Below, in pieces: positions 8,272 through 17,126 of a stretch of 64,000 bases of DNA. The notes under the pieces are model-generated. The model did no database searches and was not told the origin of the DNA. It saw only the letters and a program-made list of their open reading frames with translations. Source of the DNA: Bacillota bacterium (GTDB lineage Bacteria; Bacillota; Clostridia; Christensenellales; SZUA-584); contig JAEYOE010000027.1 of the NCBI GenBank assembly GCA_023412005.1, positions 1-64,000 of the forward strand, given 5' to 3'. How positions within the stretch are numbered: position 1 is the first letter of the stretch; the number at the start of each line of letters is the position of its first letter. Both the position numbers and the translations under genes were made by a program.

Positions 8272-8301
8272 TTGACAACGCAGCCTCTGCTGTGCTACGA
8301 T
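8272..8301 (+). promoter_or_regulatory. Promoter of the T-box leader
   Basis: TTGACA (8272-8277), an 18-base spacer and TACGAT (8296-8301) preceded by TGC form an extended -10 promoter. Transcription would begin near 8308, just ahead of T-box stem I. Confidence 0.6.
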
Positions 8302-8307
8302 TAATTC

Positions 8308-8568
8308 AATATTAGCCAATAAAACGCAATGACGAAGACGTGACGGGTTTAAGCTTTTTTAAGAGAGCGCCGCGATTGGTGTAAGCGGAGCAAAAGCAGC
8401 GCGTCAGTATCACTTCACGAGCGGCGGCTTTGACAACGTAAAAGCCGAACGGCGGCTGCACCGTTATAATGCGCAGGGGCTTTCATGCCCTGAAGAGTTG
8501 GGCCAGTCATGGCCAATTTGGGTGGTACCGCGGTTAACCTTCGTCCCATATCGGGATGAGGTTTTTTT
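8308..8568 (+). ncRNA. T-box riboswitch leader
   Basis: The hallmark GGGTGGTACCGCGG lies at 8520-8533, followed by a terminator (CCT-TCGTCCC paired with GGGATGAGG, then seven Ts) ending at 8568. Stem I has the AGAGAGC distal-loop motif at about 8362-8368, a GAAG/CTTC helix and a specifier loop AGTATCA near 8406-8412. The bulge TGGT matches a tRNA ending ACCA, so discriminator A73. This argues against serine (AGT) and leaves isoleucine (ATC) or valine (GTA) as candidate specifiers; I could not resolve which. Uncharged tRNA should allow read-through into the next two genes. Confidence 0.9.
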
Positions 8569-8604
8569 ATTTTCTCGGAATAAACAATAAGGAGCGTGGA
8601 TTTC

Positions 8605-9159
8605 ATGGATGAGAAGATCATGATGATTGCAAAGCGGCTGCAGGCACTTCGAGAGATTATGGATTTTACCAGCGCACAAATGGCTGAGGCAACGGGTCTC
8701 AGCGAATCGGAATACCTTGATTATGAAGCGGGCAAAAACGATTTCTCGTTTTCGTTTCTTTACTCGGCAGCAGGAAAGCTCGGCGTGGATATCGTCGATC
8801 TGATGACGGGCGAAGCCCCGAAGCTGTCCGTCTGTTCGTTTGTGAAAAAGGGCCATGGGCTCAAAATGGTGCGCCGTAAGGAATACGGTTATGAGCACCT
8901 CGCTTACATTTTCAAAAACAAAAAAATGGAACCGTTTATGGTGACCGTGGAGCCCAAGGATGTGGATGCCAAATCTCACATGAACGCACACGAGGGACAG
9001 GAATTTGATTACGTTGTGGAGGGCCGTATGACGCTTTACATCGACAATCAGTCGATTTCGCTCTCTGAGGGCGATGCGGTTTACTTCGATGCCAAACACA
9101 AGCACGCCATGCAGGCCGAGGGCGGCGTTTGCCAGTTTCTCGCCATCATAGCTAAATAA
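8605..9159 (+). CDS. XRE-family regulator with C-terminal cupin
   Basis: The protein has 184 residues: helix-turn-helix at about 5-62 ([19 protein letters not shown]) and a cupin barrel at about 100-184 ([16 protein letters not shown] and DAKHKHAMQ). Such proteins sense a small molecule through the cupin and bind DNA near their own operon. ATG at 8605 lies 10 bases after AAGGAG; an upstream GTG is too close to that site. It is the first gene after the T-box and is followed 10 bases later by the acyl-CoA synthetase, so it probably regulates or responds to that enzyme's substrate. Confidence 0.9.
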   Translation: MDEKIMMIAKRLQALREIMDFTSAQMAEATGLSESEYLDYEAGKNDFSFSFLYSAAGKLGVDIVDLMTGEAPKLSVCSFVKKGHGLKMVRRKEYGYEHLAYIFKNKKMEPFMVTVEPKDVDAKSHMNAHEGQEFDYVVEGRMTLYIDNQSISLSEGDAVYFDAKHKHAMQAEGGVCQFLAIIAK

Positions 9160-9169
9160 GGGGGACGCA

Positions 9170-10822
9170 ATGAGACAATTCGAAAAATACACCAAAGCCG
9201 ATTTTACATCGTATGAAGATTTCAAGCAGAATTTTAAAATCAATGTGCCGGAGCGGTTTAACTTTGCTTACGACGTGCTCGATGTGCTCGCCGCAGAGAA
9301 GCCCGATAAGCGCGCGCTTGTGTGGGTTCACGAAAAGGGCGAAGAGCACACCTTCTCGTTTGCCGACTTGAAGCGCCTTTCCGATAAGGCCGCAAATTTT
9401 TTCCTTGCTCAGGGCATCCGGAAAGGCGACAAGGTGATGCTGATTTTAAAGCGTCATTACGAGTTCTGGTACTCAATTATGGCGCTGCACAAAATCGGCG
9501 CGGTCACAATACCGGCGACGCACCTGCTCACCAAGAAAGACATTGAATACCGCGTTAACGCGGCGGAAGTTAAAATGATCGTCAGCACGGATACGGGCGA
9601 CGTAGCCGAGCATGTGGACGAGGCGCAAAACATGCCGACACTAAAGTGCAAGGCGATACTCGGCAGCCGCGACGGCTGGCTTAACTACACGGCGGGCGTG
9701 GAAGCCGCAAGCGAAACGCTCGATACGTCTTCGTTTGAATTGCCCGAGAACGACGACGTGATGCTGCTGTACTTCACCTCCGGCACCACCGGCATGCCCA
9801 AAATGGTGATCCATTCGTACACATACCCGCTTGGGCATATCCCCACGGCGGTGTTCTGGCACAATGTTGACCCCGAAGGTGTCCATCTGACCGTCTCCGA
9901 CACGGGCTGGGCGAAATCTGTTTGGGGCAAGCTGTACGGCCAATGGCTGGCTGAAACAGCGGTGTTCGTTTACGACCATGAGAAGTTTGTGCCAGCTGAG
10001 ATGCTCAAGGCCATCTGCGACCATAAGGTGACGACGTTTTGCGCACCGCCCACGGTCTACCGTTATTTCATCAAGGAAGACCTCACAAAATACGATTTTT
10101 CGCATATGAAATGGGCATCCATCGCGGGCGAGCCGCTGAACCCCGAGGTGTATCATCAGTTTCATGAGGCGACGGGCCTTAAGCTGATGGAGATATACGG
10201 GCAGACCGAGCTCACTGTAACGGTGGGCAACTTCATCTGGATGGAACCGCGTCCCGGTTCGATGGGCAAGCCTTCCCCGTTGTTCGATGTGGATATTGTG
10301 GACGAAAACGGCGAGCCGTGCAATTGGGGCGAATCGGGCGAGATTGTGGTGCGCATTGAGAAGGGCACCACGCCCGGCATGTTCCTTGGCTACTATAAGG
10401 ACGACGAGCTGACCAACCGCTGCTGGCGTGACGGGCTCTATCATACGGGCGATGTCGCGTGGAAGGATGAAGACGGTTACTACTGGTATGTGGGGCGCAC
10501 TGACGACGTGATAAAGAGCAGCGGCTACCGCATTGGGCCTTTTGAGGTGGAGAGTGCGCTGATGGAGCACCCGGCGGTGCTGGAAACGGCCATCACGGGT
10601 GTGCCGCATCCGGACCGCGGGCAGGTTGTGAAGGCGACTATCGTTCTTGCAAAGGGCTATGAGCCGAGCGACGAACTCGCTAAAGAGCTGCAGGAGCACG
10701 TGAAGAAGGTGACCGCGCCGTATAAGTATCCGCGCGTGATTGAGTTTGTGACCGAGCTCCCGAAGACGATCAGCGGCAAGATTCGCCGCGTGGAGCTGCG
10801 GGAAAAGGACAGCAAAAAATAG
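9170..10822 (+). CDS. AMP-forming acyl-CoA synthetase
   Basis: The enzyme converts a carboxylic acid, ATP and CoA to acyl-CoA, AMP and PPi in the cytoplasm. The 550 residues carry the ANL superfamily motifs: phosphate loop [12 protein letters not shown] (about 200), YGQTE (about 346), [16 protein letters not shown] (about 422) and the C-terminal catalytic lysine in SGKIRR. The sequence resembles medium-chain and archaeal 2-methylbutyryl-type synthetases more than classical acetyl-CoA synthetase (which has about 650 residues). T-box control by an amino-acyl tRNA suggests that the product feeds amino-acid synthesis, for example branched-chain acid salvage; that is inference. Confidence 0.9.
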   Translation: MRQFEKYTKADFTSYEDFKQNFKINVPERFNFAYDVLDVLAAEKPDKRALVWVHEKGEEHTFSFADLKRLSDKAANFFLAQGIRKGDKVMLILKRHYEFWYSIMALHKIGAVTIPATHLLTKKDIEYRVNAAEVKMIVSTDTGDVAEHVDEAQNMPTLKCKAILGSRDGWLNYTAGVEAASETLDTSSFELPENDDVMLLYFTSGTTGMPKMVIHSYTYPLGHIPTAVFWHNVDPEGVHLTVSDTGWAKSVWGKLYGQWLAETAVFVYDHEKFVPAEMLKAICDHKVTTFCAPPTVYRYFIKEDLTKYDFSHMKWASIAGEPLNPEVYHQFHEATGLKLMEIYGQTELTVTVGNFIWMEPRPGSMGKPSPLFDVDIVDENGEPCNWGESGEIVVRIEKGTTPGMFLGYYKDDELTNRCWRDGLYHTGDVAWKDEDGYYWYVGRTDDVIKSSGYRIGPFEVESALMEHPAVLETAITGVPHPDRGQVVKATIVLAKGYEPSDELAKELQEHVKKVTAPYKYPRVIEFVTELPKTISGKIRRVELREKDSKK

Positions 10823-10836
10823 GGATATATATTAGG

Positions 10837-10864
10837 AAGCGCCGCGAAATGCGGCGCTTTTTTG
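10837..10864 (+). terminator. Terminator of the T-box operon
   Basis: AAGCGCCGC (10837-10845), loop GAAAT and GCGGCGCTT (10851-10859) are followed by a T run. It lies 14 bases past the acyl-CoA synthetase stop. Confidence 0.9.
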
Positions 10865-10972
10865 GTTCAATGCTCAATCAGCATAGCTGATAGCTCCTTT
10901 CAAAAGGAGCCAAAAACCTAGTCGTGACTCTATGGTTTATAGCTGAATTGTATGTTCATTCTCGTGTTTTGA

Positions 10973-11085
10973 GCCTCCTTTATTAAAGGAGGTGGCACGC
11001 GCCAGCGTGACGGAGGATTGCGACTTGCGTTGTATCATCATCAATCCTCAGTCAGCAAAGCTGACAGCTCCTTTCAAAAGGAGCC
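10973..11085. repeat. 113-bp repeat, left copy flanking DUF559
   Basis: The unit begins GCCTCCTTTATTAAAGGAGG and ends CTCCTTTCAAAAGGAGCC, each end being a small palindrome, with GGAGGATTG and CAATCCTC pairing internally. It matches 11594-11706 at 108 of 113 positions by eye. A partial diverged copy of its right half precedes it at about 10871-10914, and a related right half occurs near 59545-59592. Confidence 0.9.
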
Positions 11086-11112
11086 TTAAAACCAGTTCTT
11101 ATTGCGATTATA

Positions 11113-11448
11113 TTAATCTTTACTTTTTCTCACTTCTTCATCAATTACCTCGCATACTGCTTTGAAGTTTTGACGAATTTCTTGATTTGAAAATCTTAAT
11201 ACTTTTAAACCCAAAGCATTTAGGTACTCGCTTCGCGCTTTGTCATATTCAATTGCATCTTTATTGAAATGTTGTGAACCATCCAGTTCAATCACAAGCT
11301 TAGCACCATAGCAATAAAAATCAACAATATAATTGCCAATAATCCTTTGACGATAGAATTGCACCGAATATGAACGCAAAAAATCATACCACAAATGGTC
11401 TTCCTCTTTTGTGGCGTTATTACGTAAAAGTGACGAAAATACTCTCAT
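11113..11448 (-). CDS. DUF559-type endonuclease-fold protein
   Basis: This 111-residue protein fits the DUF559 family, related to very-short-patch repair nucleases. Key elements are the early KEEDHLWYDFLR helix, the strand RQRIIGNYIVDFYC and the acidic pair in KLVIELDGSQH, which would be part of a PD-(D/E)XK-like active site, then VLRFSNQEI. Substrate is unproven. The gene is bracketed by two almost identical 113-bp direct repeats (10973-11085 and 11594-11706) and is AT-rich relative to its neighbours, so it may have moved as a unit. No partner methylase is nearby. Confidence 0.85.
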   Translation of the reverse strand: MRVFSSLLRNNATKEEDHLWYDFLRSYSVQFYRQRIIGNYIVDFYCYGAKLVIELDGSQHFNKDAIEYDKARSEYLNALGLKVLRFSNQEIRQNFKAVCEVIDEEVRKSKD

Positions 11449-11593
11449 CGATTTGTTTCGTGGTAATGGTCCTTCGTACTCTATCTTTGAACACCTCGAC
11501 TTTTTACCTGTATATAATTTCTACTATTACAAGTATTTTTCCTTCGTGATAAATTATATATTATCCACTATTTCTAAAAACGGTTCTGAAAAA

Positions 11594-11706
11594 GCCTCCT
11601 TTATTAAAGGAGGTGGCACGCACCAGCGTGACGGAGGATTGCGACCTGCGTTGTATCATCATCAATCCTCAGTCAGCAAAGCTGACAGCTCGTTTCAAAA
11701 GGAATC
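11594..11706. repeat. 113-bp repeat, right copy flanking DUF559
   Basis: Direct copy of 10973-11085 with about five substitutions, starting exactly 621 bases later. The last bases are slightly degenerate (CGTTTCAAAAGGAATC). Confidence 0.9.
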
Positions 11707-11720
11707 AATAAGGATTCAAC

Positions 11721-12010
11721 GAAGTTGTCATGCTGAGCTTGTTGAAGCATCCCATCGCTAACGCTTTAAACATGGGATACCTCGACTTCGTTTCACTTCG
11801 CTCGGTATGACAAAGGAGCCGATGAGAGGACAACGAAGTTGTCATGCTGAGCTATTGAAGCATTTCATGGCTAACACTTTGATCATGGGATACCTCGACT
11901 TCATTTCACTTCGCTCGGTATGACACAAGGAGTCGATGAGAGGACAACGAAGTTGTCATGCTGAGCTATTGAAGCATTTCATGGTTAACACTTTGATCAT
12001 GGGATAAGCG
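11721..12010. repeat. 114-bp tandem repeat array
   Basis: GAAGTTGTCATGCTGAGC begins at 11721, 11835 and 11949, an exact 114-base period; the third copy breaks off near 12008. Within each full unit TGTCATGCTGAGC and GCTCGGTATGACA are imperfect reverse complements, so each unit can form a hairpin. It belongs to the same family as the repeat at 222-410. No gene is seen within it. Confidence 0.9.
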
Positions 12011-12053
12011 GCTGCACGGGCAACGTCACGGAGGATTCCCCTCTCACCCCATC

Positions 12054-12080
12054 AAAAAAGCCCCGAGCATCCTCGGAGCC
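12054..12080 (-). terminator. Terminator of the GyrI-like gene
   Basis: On the minus strand GGCTCCGAG, loop GATG, CTCGGGGC and TTTTTT. It starts 15 bases past the stop codon. Confidence 0.88.
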
Positions 12081-12095
12081 TTTGCTGCCTCATCT

Positions 12096-12575
12096 TTATA
12101 GCTTCTCTATCGGGAAAAACAGATACAGCGTGCCGTCCTTATCCTTTGGGCTGTAATACTCATGCACCGCGCCCACGAGCTTGAAGTTGTTCTTTGGCAT
12201 ATACACCTTTCGCATATAGCCAAAAGCCTCGGCATACGTCTCCTTGGTGCACTTGGTTACCGCGTAGCGAAAAGACGGAATCACCCACTTTGTCCACCCA
12301 TTCGGGGCAGGCACACCGTCCGCCACCTCACAGCCGGCCAGATACAGCCCCTGCTCGTTCCACGGCGCATACGTGTGGTTTGTGTCGCTCATTGCGCCCC
12401 AGAACCCTGCAACCTGTCCGCTTGTATCCAGCTTAGCCAAGCTGATAATCTCGCTTAAATGCTCTCTCGCTTCTTTCCAAAGCGGCGGAATCCATTTGTC
12501 GCTGCGGTTTGCTTCACCGCGGCCTTCCTTGCCAAACACCGTAAACGAGCGTTTGGTAACCACCTTAACCTCCAT
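12096..12575 (-). CDS. GyrI-like effector-binding domain protein
   Basis: This 159-residue stand-alone GyrI-like/AraC effector-binding domain (the Rob and SbmC fold) has strands starting MEVKVVTKRSFTVFG, the central LYLAGCEVADG segment and an acidic GAVHEYYSP near the end. Such proteins bind hydrophobic small molecules; some block gyrase inhibitors, others hydrolyse cyclopropanoids. No DNA-binding domain is fused. TGGAGG lies upstream of the ATG. About 250 bases before it hold no convincing gene. Function beyond small-molecule binding is not inferable. Confidence 0.85.
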   Translation of the reverse strand: MEVKVVTKRSFTVFGKEGRGEANRSDKWIPPLWKEAREHLSEIISLAKLDTSGQVAGFWGAMSDTNHTYAPWNEQGLYLAGCEVADGVPAPNGWTKWVIPSFRYAVTKCTKETYAEAFGYMRKVYMPKNNFKLVGAVHEYYSPKDKDGTLYLFFPIEKL

Positions 12576-12824
12576 GTTCGCCTCCAGAAACCGTTATAAT
12601 ACCGATTTTGTCAGCCGCCTGCCTGCGGCTGCGAGCGTTTGGGCGTTCGTTTTTATTGCATTGCGGCAAAATGATGCGGCCGGACGCAGCTTTATATGCG
12701 CCCATGAAAGTTCCGGCCAAAAGGCCTTGCGTTAGTAATTTCCGGTTAATAAACAATGTTGGTAATAATGAGAACACACACCAATTATGATAACATAAAC
12801 AAGCGGGGATGAAAAGAATTAAAA

Positions 12825-13388
12825 TCAGAAGCTGATAACGCCTAAGTGCTCCAGCAGAATTTTCAGCCCCATAAGTATCAAAATGATACCGCCTGCGATC
12901 TCAGCCTTCGATTTGAACCGGCTGCCAAACACGCTGCCGAGCTTCACGCCCGCAAACGATATCGCAAACGTAATCACACCGATGGTTAAAACAGCGGCCA
13001 CAATATCCACCTTCAGAAACGCAAACGTGATGCCGATTGCGAGCGCGTCCACACTGGTGGCCAGCGATAGCACCACCATGTTTTTAAAACCGAACGAGTT
13101 ACTCGCTTTCACATCGCACGAGCGCGATTCGCGAATCATGTTGATGCCGATGATTGAAAGCAGCGCCAGCGCGATCCAATGATCCACCGATGTAATGGCG
13201 CCTGCAAACTGCTTACCCAAAAAATAACCAATCAGCGGCATCAATGCCTGAAAACCGCCGAAGTAAAGGCCGGTGATGAGCGAATTTTTTACACTGTGCT
13301 GATGCTGCGCCAGTCCCTTGCAAACGGCCACGGCAAACGCGTCCATCGACAAGCCCACAGCGATGATCAGCAGCTCAAGATAATGCAT
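12825..13388 (-). CDS. mntP: Manganese efflux pump MntP
   Basis: This 187-residue, six-helix membrane protein has the duplicated layout of MntP. Conserved acidic residues lie in SMDAFAVA (helix 1, Asp16) and SVDALAIG (helix 4) and line the transport path. It exports Mn2+ and protects against manganese excess. Length is normal and AAAGGGGA precedes the ATG. The upstream leader fits the yybP-ykoY manganese riboswitch, an independent line of support for the assignment. Confidence 0.95.
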   Translation of the reverse strand: MHYLELLIIAVGLSMDAFAVAVCKGLAQHQHSVKNSLITGLYFGGFQALMPLIGYFLGKQFAGAITSVDHWIALALLSIIGINMIRESRSCDVKASNSFGFKNMVVLSLATSVDALAIGITFAFLKVDIVAAVLTIGVITFAISFAGVKLGSVFGSRFKSKAEIAGGIILILMGLKILLEHLGVISF

Positions 13389-13398
13389 GCTATCCCCT

Positions 13399-13538
13399 TT
13401 AAAATGAATAAACCCATAGGCTAAAATTCAGCCCATGAGTCTTGTTCTTTAAGGCAAACCAGATCACAAGGTGATCGGTATGTTGATTTGCCACACGGCT
13501 CAGCCGCGCAAACGACTCCCCCACGGAAACGTACGAAA
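13399..13538 (-). ncRNA. yybP-ykoY manganese riboswitch
   Basis: The minus-strand leader has CCGTGGGGGAGTCG (family core GGGGAG) at about 13513-13526 and, after a long internal arm, CAAGACTCATGG at about 13433-13444. CCGTG and CATGG pair as the basal helix. CATGGGCT can alternatively pair with AGCCTATG downstream, followed by a T-rich tract, so the expression hairpin competes with the basal helix. This fits manganese-dependent activation of mntP. Family membership rests on these core motifs and the downstream gene. Confidence 0.75.
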
Positions 13539-13540
13539 AG

Positions 13541-13569
13541 ATCATACACCAAAAATTGTCGATATGCAA
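13541..13569 (-). promoter_or_regulatory. Promoter of the mntP leader
   Basis: On the minus strand TTGCAT (13569-13564), a 17-base spacer and TATGAT (13546-13541), ending just ahead of the riboswitch basal helix. Confidence 0.65.
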
Positions 13570-13591
13570 CCGGTACTTTGCCTCGCTATCG

Positions 13592-14848
13592 TTACGATTT
13601 TTCGGTATGCCCGGCATTTCTATTCTTTCTTTTCTTTTTGGCGGTCCAGTCTCTGAACCGCTGCATGCTCGCTTCAAACTCTGCCTCGCCCTCCAGCGTT
13701 TCGTGGTTGCGCCGGTATATCCAGTTCTTTATAAGGATGCGCAGCACGCCGAAAACTGGCGCGGCTATCAGCATGCCCATGACGCCGAACAGCGCGCCGA
13801 ACACGATGATGGAGAACATGATCCAAAAACCGTTAATGCCCATGGAGCTGCCGAGCACACGAGGGCCGATGATGTTGCCATCAATGATCTGCAATCCGGC
13901 AATGATAATCAGCATATAAAGCGCGTATTCGGGCGCCGTCATTAAAGACAGCAGCAGTGCCGGAATCGCGCCGATGAACGGCCCGAACGTGGGAATCATA
14001 TTTGTGACGGCAATAATAATGCTGATGAGCGGGCTGTATTTAAACCCGAGTATCGTGCAGACCGCAAACGTCACCACGCCCACAGCAAGAGAGCAGATGC
14101 CTTTGCCCACAAGAAACCTGTAAAACATATCGTCTGCGATGTCGATCACAAACATCATCTTGAAATGCGATTTGCGAAAGACATTCCTCGACAGCACGCG
14201 CAGCTGGCCTTTAAGCTCGTGCTTAAACAGCAGCATATAGATTGAGAAGAATAGCCCGAGCACGAGGTTATAAACAAACAGGCCGGTATCGACGAGGAAG
14301 TTGAGCACACTGCCCGTGATGTCGCGCAGGAAGACGGTGATATCGTCCCAGAACGCCGCAATGATGGCGCTGATGGAACCGGACTTAGCGGGATCAATGC
14401 CTACAAAGCTGTAGATCTGCGCAAGGCTTGGGTTTTGGCTCCAGTCAAGAAGCATGGCGTCCACCGATTTCGCGTAGCCGGGGATATCGCGCGATATGCT
14501 GCTGATGCTGTCGATAATGCCCGGCACCATCAGATAAAAAAACGCAACGATGAGGCCGATGAACAACAGCAGCGTCACAACAACGCCGAGCGCATGTGCG
14601 AGGCCTTTTTTTATCGGCTTGATTTTCGAAAACAACCGTTCAAAGAAATCGGAAGGACGGCTTAACAAAAAAGTAATAATGAAGCCGATTAAAACGGGTG
14701 CCAGCAGCGCCAGTACGAAGCGGACGGCAGCTCCGATGCTGGTGTAAACGAGGCCGATATTGTCGATAATGCGCATGATGGCGTAAAGCACCGCTCCGGC
14801 AATCACCACAATCACGGCAATTTTAACATGGCTGTTTTTTATCTTCAT
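13592..14848 (-). CDS. AI-2E family transporter (PerM/YtvI-like)
   Basis: This 418-residue integral membrane protein has about eight helices: two to three at the N-terminus, a long soluble loop (about 115-200), then the hallmark C-terminal set with NMIPTFGPFIGAIPA and GPRVLGSSMGINGFW. A basic cytoplasmic tail follows. Family members have been linked to autoinducer export and to Na+/H+ antiport; the substrate cannot be told from sequence. AGGAAAGG precedes the ATG. The mntP promoter lies inside its 3' flank, so the two are separately controlled. Confidence 0.92.
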   Translation of the reverse strand: MKIKNSHVKIAVIVVIAGAVLYAIMRIIDNIGLVYTSIGAAVRFVLALLAPVLIGFIITFLLSRPSDFFERLFSKIKPIKKGLAHALGVVVTLLLFIGLIVAFFYLMVPGIIDSISSISRDIPGYAKSVDAMLLDWSQNPSLAQIYSFVGIDPAKSGSISAIIAAFWDDITVFLRDITGSVLNFLVDTGLFVYNLVLGLFFSIYMLLFKHELKGQLRVLSRNVFRKSHFKMMFVIDIADDMFYRFLVGKGICSLAVGVVTFAVCTILGFKYSPLISIIIAVTNMIPTFGPFIGAIPALLLSLMTAPEYALYMLIIIAGLQIIDGNIIGPRVLGSSMGINGFWIMFSIIVFGALFGVMGMLIAAPVFGVLRILIKNWIYRRNHETLEGEAEFEASMQRFRDWTAKKKRKNRNAGHTEKS

Positions 14849-14894
14849 TTTACGCCTTTCCTGAGTAAGCGGTTAATCGGGTGTTTGTATTATT

Positions 14895-15890
14895 TTACCA
14901 CACAAGAGAATGCTCTTCAACTCTTTGCGAAATATTAGCGATAATCGATAAGAATTCTTCCGGTTCTTCAAACATCGGGCTGTGGGCCGATTGCTCAAAA
15001 GTATAAAACGCTTTTTGTGGCGCCTCAATTTTCTCAAGCAGCTTTTTCGAAAGATCGGTATTTACCGTATAATCATACCGGCCGCTAAAAAAATGTGCGG
15101 GGATTTCAAGCCGAACGTGTTTGCTCATCAGATCAGCGGTAAAGAACTGATGAACCAGCTCGGTTTTGCTTCTTAAAAACGCTTTGGCTTTCCAAATGTT
15201 CACACGCTCGCGCCATGTATAAGCCCTGCATCTCAGCACGGGTATAAACACACCGCTGATGACTGACTTCATATTGCGCATGGTTCCGATACCGAGCTTG
15301 TGCATCGCTTGATCCCGCAGCACCGTTCGGAAAAAAGCAAGTACCGCTTCGTCAGAGCCCAAAACGTCATACTTTTGCAGTTGACTCAGCATTGTCTTGT
15401 CACCGCGCTTTTTGAACTCATCGAGCATATATGCAAACGCGATACGCTCGGATTCAAACATGTTCGCAATCTGCCCCACACCGATATACGCATGATAAAG
15501 CGCCGGTGCTTTCTCTGCTGCCTGTATGCCGATATAAGAGCCCCACGAATGCGCCATCAGATAGATTTTCTGCTTACCGAAGCGCTCACACAAATACTGC
15601 GCCACACTGTTCGTATCGTTAACCAGTTGTTCGACCGTGATGCTTTGCGAGTCCATATCGGGCTTGTATGAAAGCCCTGCCCCGCGCTGCTCCCAGTAAC
15701 ACACGGTAAACAGGCTCTCAAGACCGGTCGGGTATTTTTCCGCGAGAAAATATTCCGGCATACCGGGGCCGCCATGAACAAACAACAGCACCGGGTTTGA
15801 TTCATCATCGCTGCGGATAAACATCCCCTGCCAATCGCCGTTTATATCGGCAAAGCATTTTTCGCATAGGGAAAACGGAGACTTCCTCAT
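14895..15890 (-). CDS. Alpha/beta hydrolase (proline iminopeptidase-like)
   Basis: The protein has 331 residues. The oxyanion-type motif HGGPG is at 39-43, the nucleophile serine in AHSWGS at about 115, the acid in SGRYDYTV and the histidine in EQSAHSP near the C-terminus; an inserted helical cap lies between. The HGGPG motif and cap are typical of proline iminopeptidases and related hydrolases, but many such proteins act on other small substrates. ATG at 15890 has GAGG 5 bases before it; a longer frame upstream lacks a ribosome site. Confidence 0.88.
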   Translation of the reverse strand: MRKSPFSLCEKCFADINGDWQGMFIRSDDESNPVLLFVHGGPGMPEYFLAEKYPTGLESLFTVCYWEQRGAGLSYKPDMDSQSITVEQLVNDTNSVAQYLCERFGKQKIYLMAHSWGSYIGIQAAEKAPALYHAYIGVGQIANMFESERIAFAYMLDEFKKRGDKTMLSQLQKYDVLGSDEAVLAFFRTVLRDQAMHKLGIGTMRNMKSVISGVFIPVLRCRAYTWRERVNIWKAKAFLRSKTELVHQFFTADLMSKHVRLEIPAHFFSGRYDYTVNTDLSKKLLEKIEAPQKAFYTFEQSAHSPMFEEPEEFLSIIANISQRVEEHSLVW

Positions 15891-16030
15891 AACGACCTCG
15901 AAACTCTTTTGGATAAGTATTTCGCTTTTTTTCGGAAGAATCCTTTTTGAGGCGATTAAATTGGTATTGGTGGCCCCACCGCGGGATAGCATGCATTTGT
16001 TTTGGTTAATATAGTTGTGAGGTGATGTTA

Positions 16031-16207
16031 TTGAATTCCGAATATCCTGATTTGATCAGTCTTATCGCGCAAAACCGGGATGCGATGGCTTTTTTTAAAA
16101 CCCTGCCGGATAATATTAAGTGTGCGCTCAGCAAAAACGCTGAACTCATCACAACAATTGAAGACCTGAAACAAAATGCCGCCGTTCTTCAAAAGGCTCC
16201 TTCTTAA
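16031..16207 (+). CDS. Small helical protein of unknown function
   Basis: The ORF has 58 residues from a TTG start 8 bases after GAGG; the nearby ATG at 16025 is too close to that site. The product is predicted helical (EYPDLISLIAQNRDAMAFF, then IEDLKQNAAVLQK), with no cysteine or signal. Its stop overlaps the restored 3' end of the convergent deacetylase gene. It could be a genuine small gene or a chance frame. I do not recognise it. Confidence 0.4.
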   Translation: MNSEYPDLISLIAQNRDAMAFFKTLPDNIKCALSKNAELITTIEDLKQNAAVLQKAPS

Positions 16208-17126
16208 GAATACATGTTGATCAAGTCGGTCATTGTTATGAAGCGACAGCCTTTTTGAACGCAATAGTCTACAAGTTGCTCGAAGAGCCGCGAGCTCGTC
16301 TGGACAGGCCAATTCCCCATGTCATCGACGGCGAGCGGTATAAACAGTGGCAGCGAAACACCAGAACGGCTTTTTGCTCACACGCTTTATCGACCAGTGC
16401 TTCATGCTCTTTCAATCTTTTTTCCGACCTCATATCCGCGCTGCAGCTGTCAATCTCATAAGGGCTTAAGCTGTTGAGATCAACGAACTTTTCTTCGTAA
16501 AAGGCTTTTCGCATTTGAACACGGTACGGCTTCATGGCATCAATCGCCTGTTGATTATAGCTCCCGAAAGGAAAGGCGTGTATCACAGGCTTTTCAAGGC
16601 CTTGTTTCTCAAAAGCTGCATCCACCGCTTTCATGCTCTTTACGATTTCTTCCGGTGTCATCTTTTTTAAATCGGTATGCGCATATGTGTGGCAGCCGAA
16701 AACCCAGCCGTATTGCGCCATTTCTTTGACTTGCTCCCATGTGAGCGCAAACTTCCTTCCGGAATCCTGATATTCCGGAAGGATGTACGATGTTCCCCGG
16801 ATGCCGTATTTTTTTAAAATCGGGTACGCGATCTCATAATCCGATAAATTTCCGTCGTCAAAAGTGACCGCGATTATAGCCCCTGTTTGGTTGGGCTGTG
16901 CCACCTCGGCAGGTTTTATTGGAATTTCGGCTATCTGCTCTTGACTGTCAGCCAACGTTTCTGCCGAAGATTGCATTTCTATGTTTTGTGATATTGGCAT
17001 CTGTTCGCTTTGCTGAGGCCTCTGTCCGCCTTGCCGAGGCAAATAGACACTATAAAGCGAAAGCAAAAGCACGAGTACCATAAGAGAAAATACGAACCGT
17101 TTGTTTTTCATAATGATAGTTTTCAT
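16204..17126 (-). pseudogene. Polysaccharide deacetylase, frameshifted near the 3' end
   Basis: This is a secreted or membrane-anchored NodB-fold deacetylase. N-terminal hydrophobic anchor (about 10-28), Gln/Ser-rich spacer, then AVTFDDGNLSDYEIA with the metal-binding DD, GCHTYAHTDL with the two histidines, and HAFPFGSYNQ. In the main frame the protein ends with a scrambled tail after RCHCLYRSP. Near 16310-16322 the frame breaks; one frame over, DMGNWPVQTSSRLFEQL continues to FITMTDLINMYS and a stop at 16204, which is the expected C-terminus. A one-base loss explains it. No clear ribosome site is seen at the start. A sequencing error is possible. Confidence 0.75.

Noticed and set aside
8406..8412. 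Serine (AGT) specifier in the T-box
   Set aside because: The antiterminator bulge TGGT needs tRNA discriminator A73, whereas tRNA-Ser has G73.
9641..10699. Long minus-strand open frame (352 codons) opposite the acyl-CoA synthetase
   Set aside because: Its product has no family pattern and is rich in His/Arg/Val, as expected from the reverse strand of a GC-rich gene; the plus-strand enzyme has all motifs and a ribosome site.
11721..12010. CRISPR array
   Set aside because: The 114-base units have no distinct repeat/spacer division: the whole unit is conserved, and no cas gene is nearby.
12565..12777. 70-codon minus-strand frame upstream of the GyrI-like gene
   Set aside because: It overlaps the GyrI-like gene start and lacks a ribosome site; composition is unremarkable.
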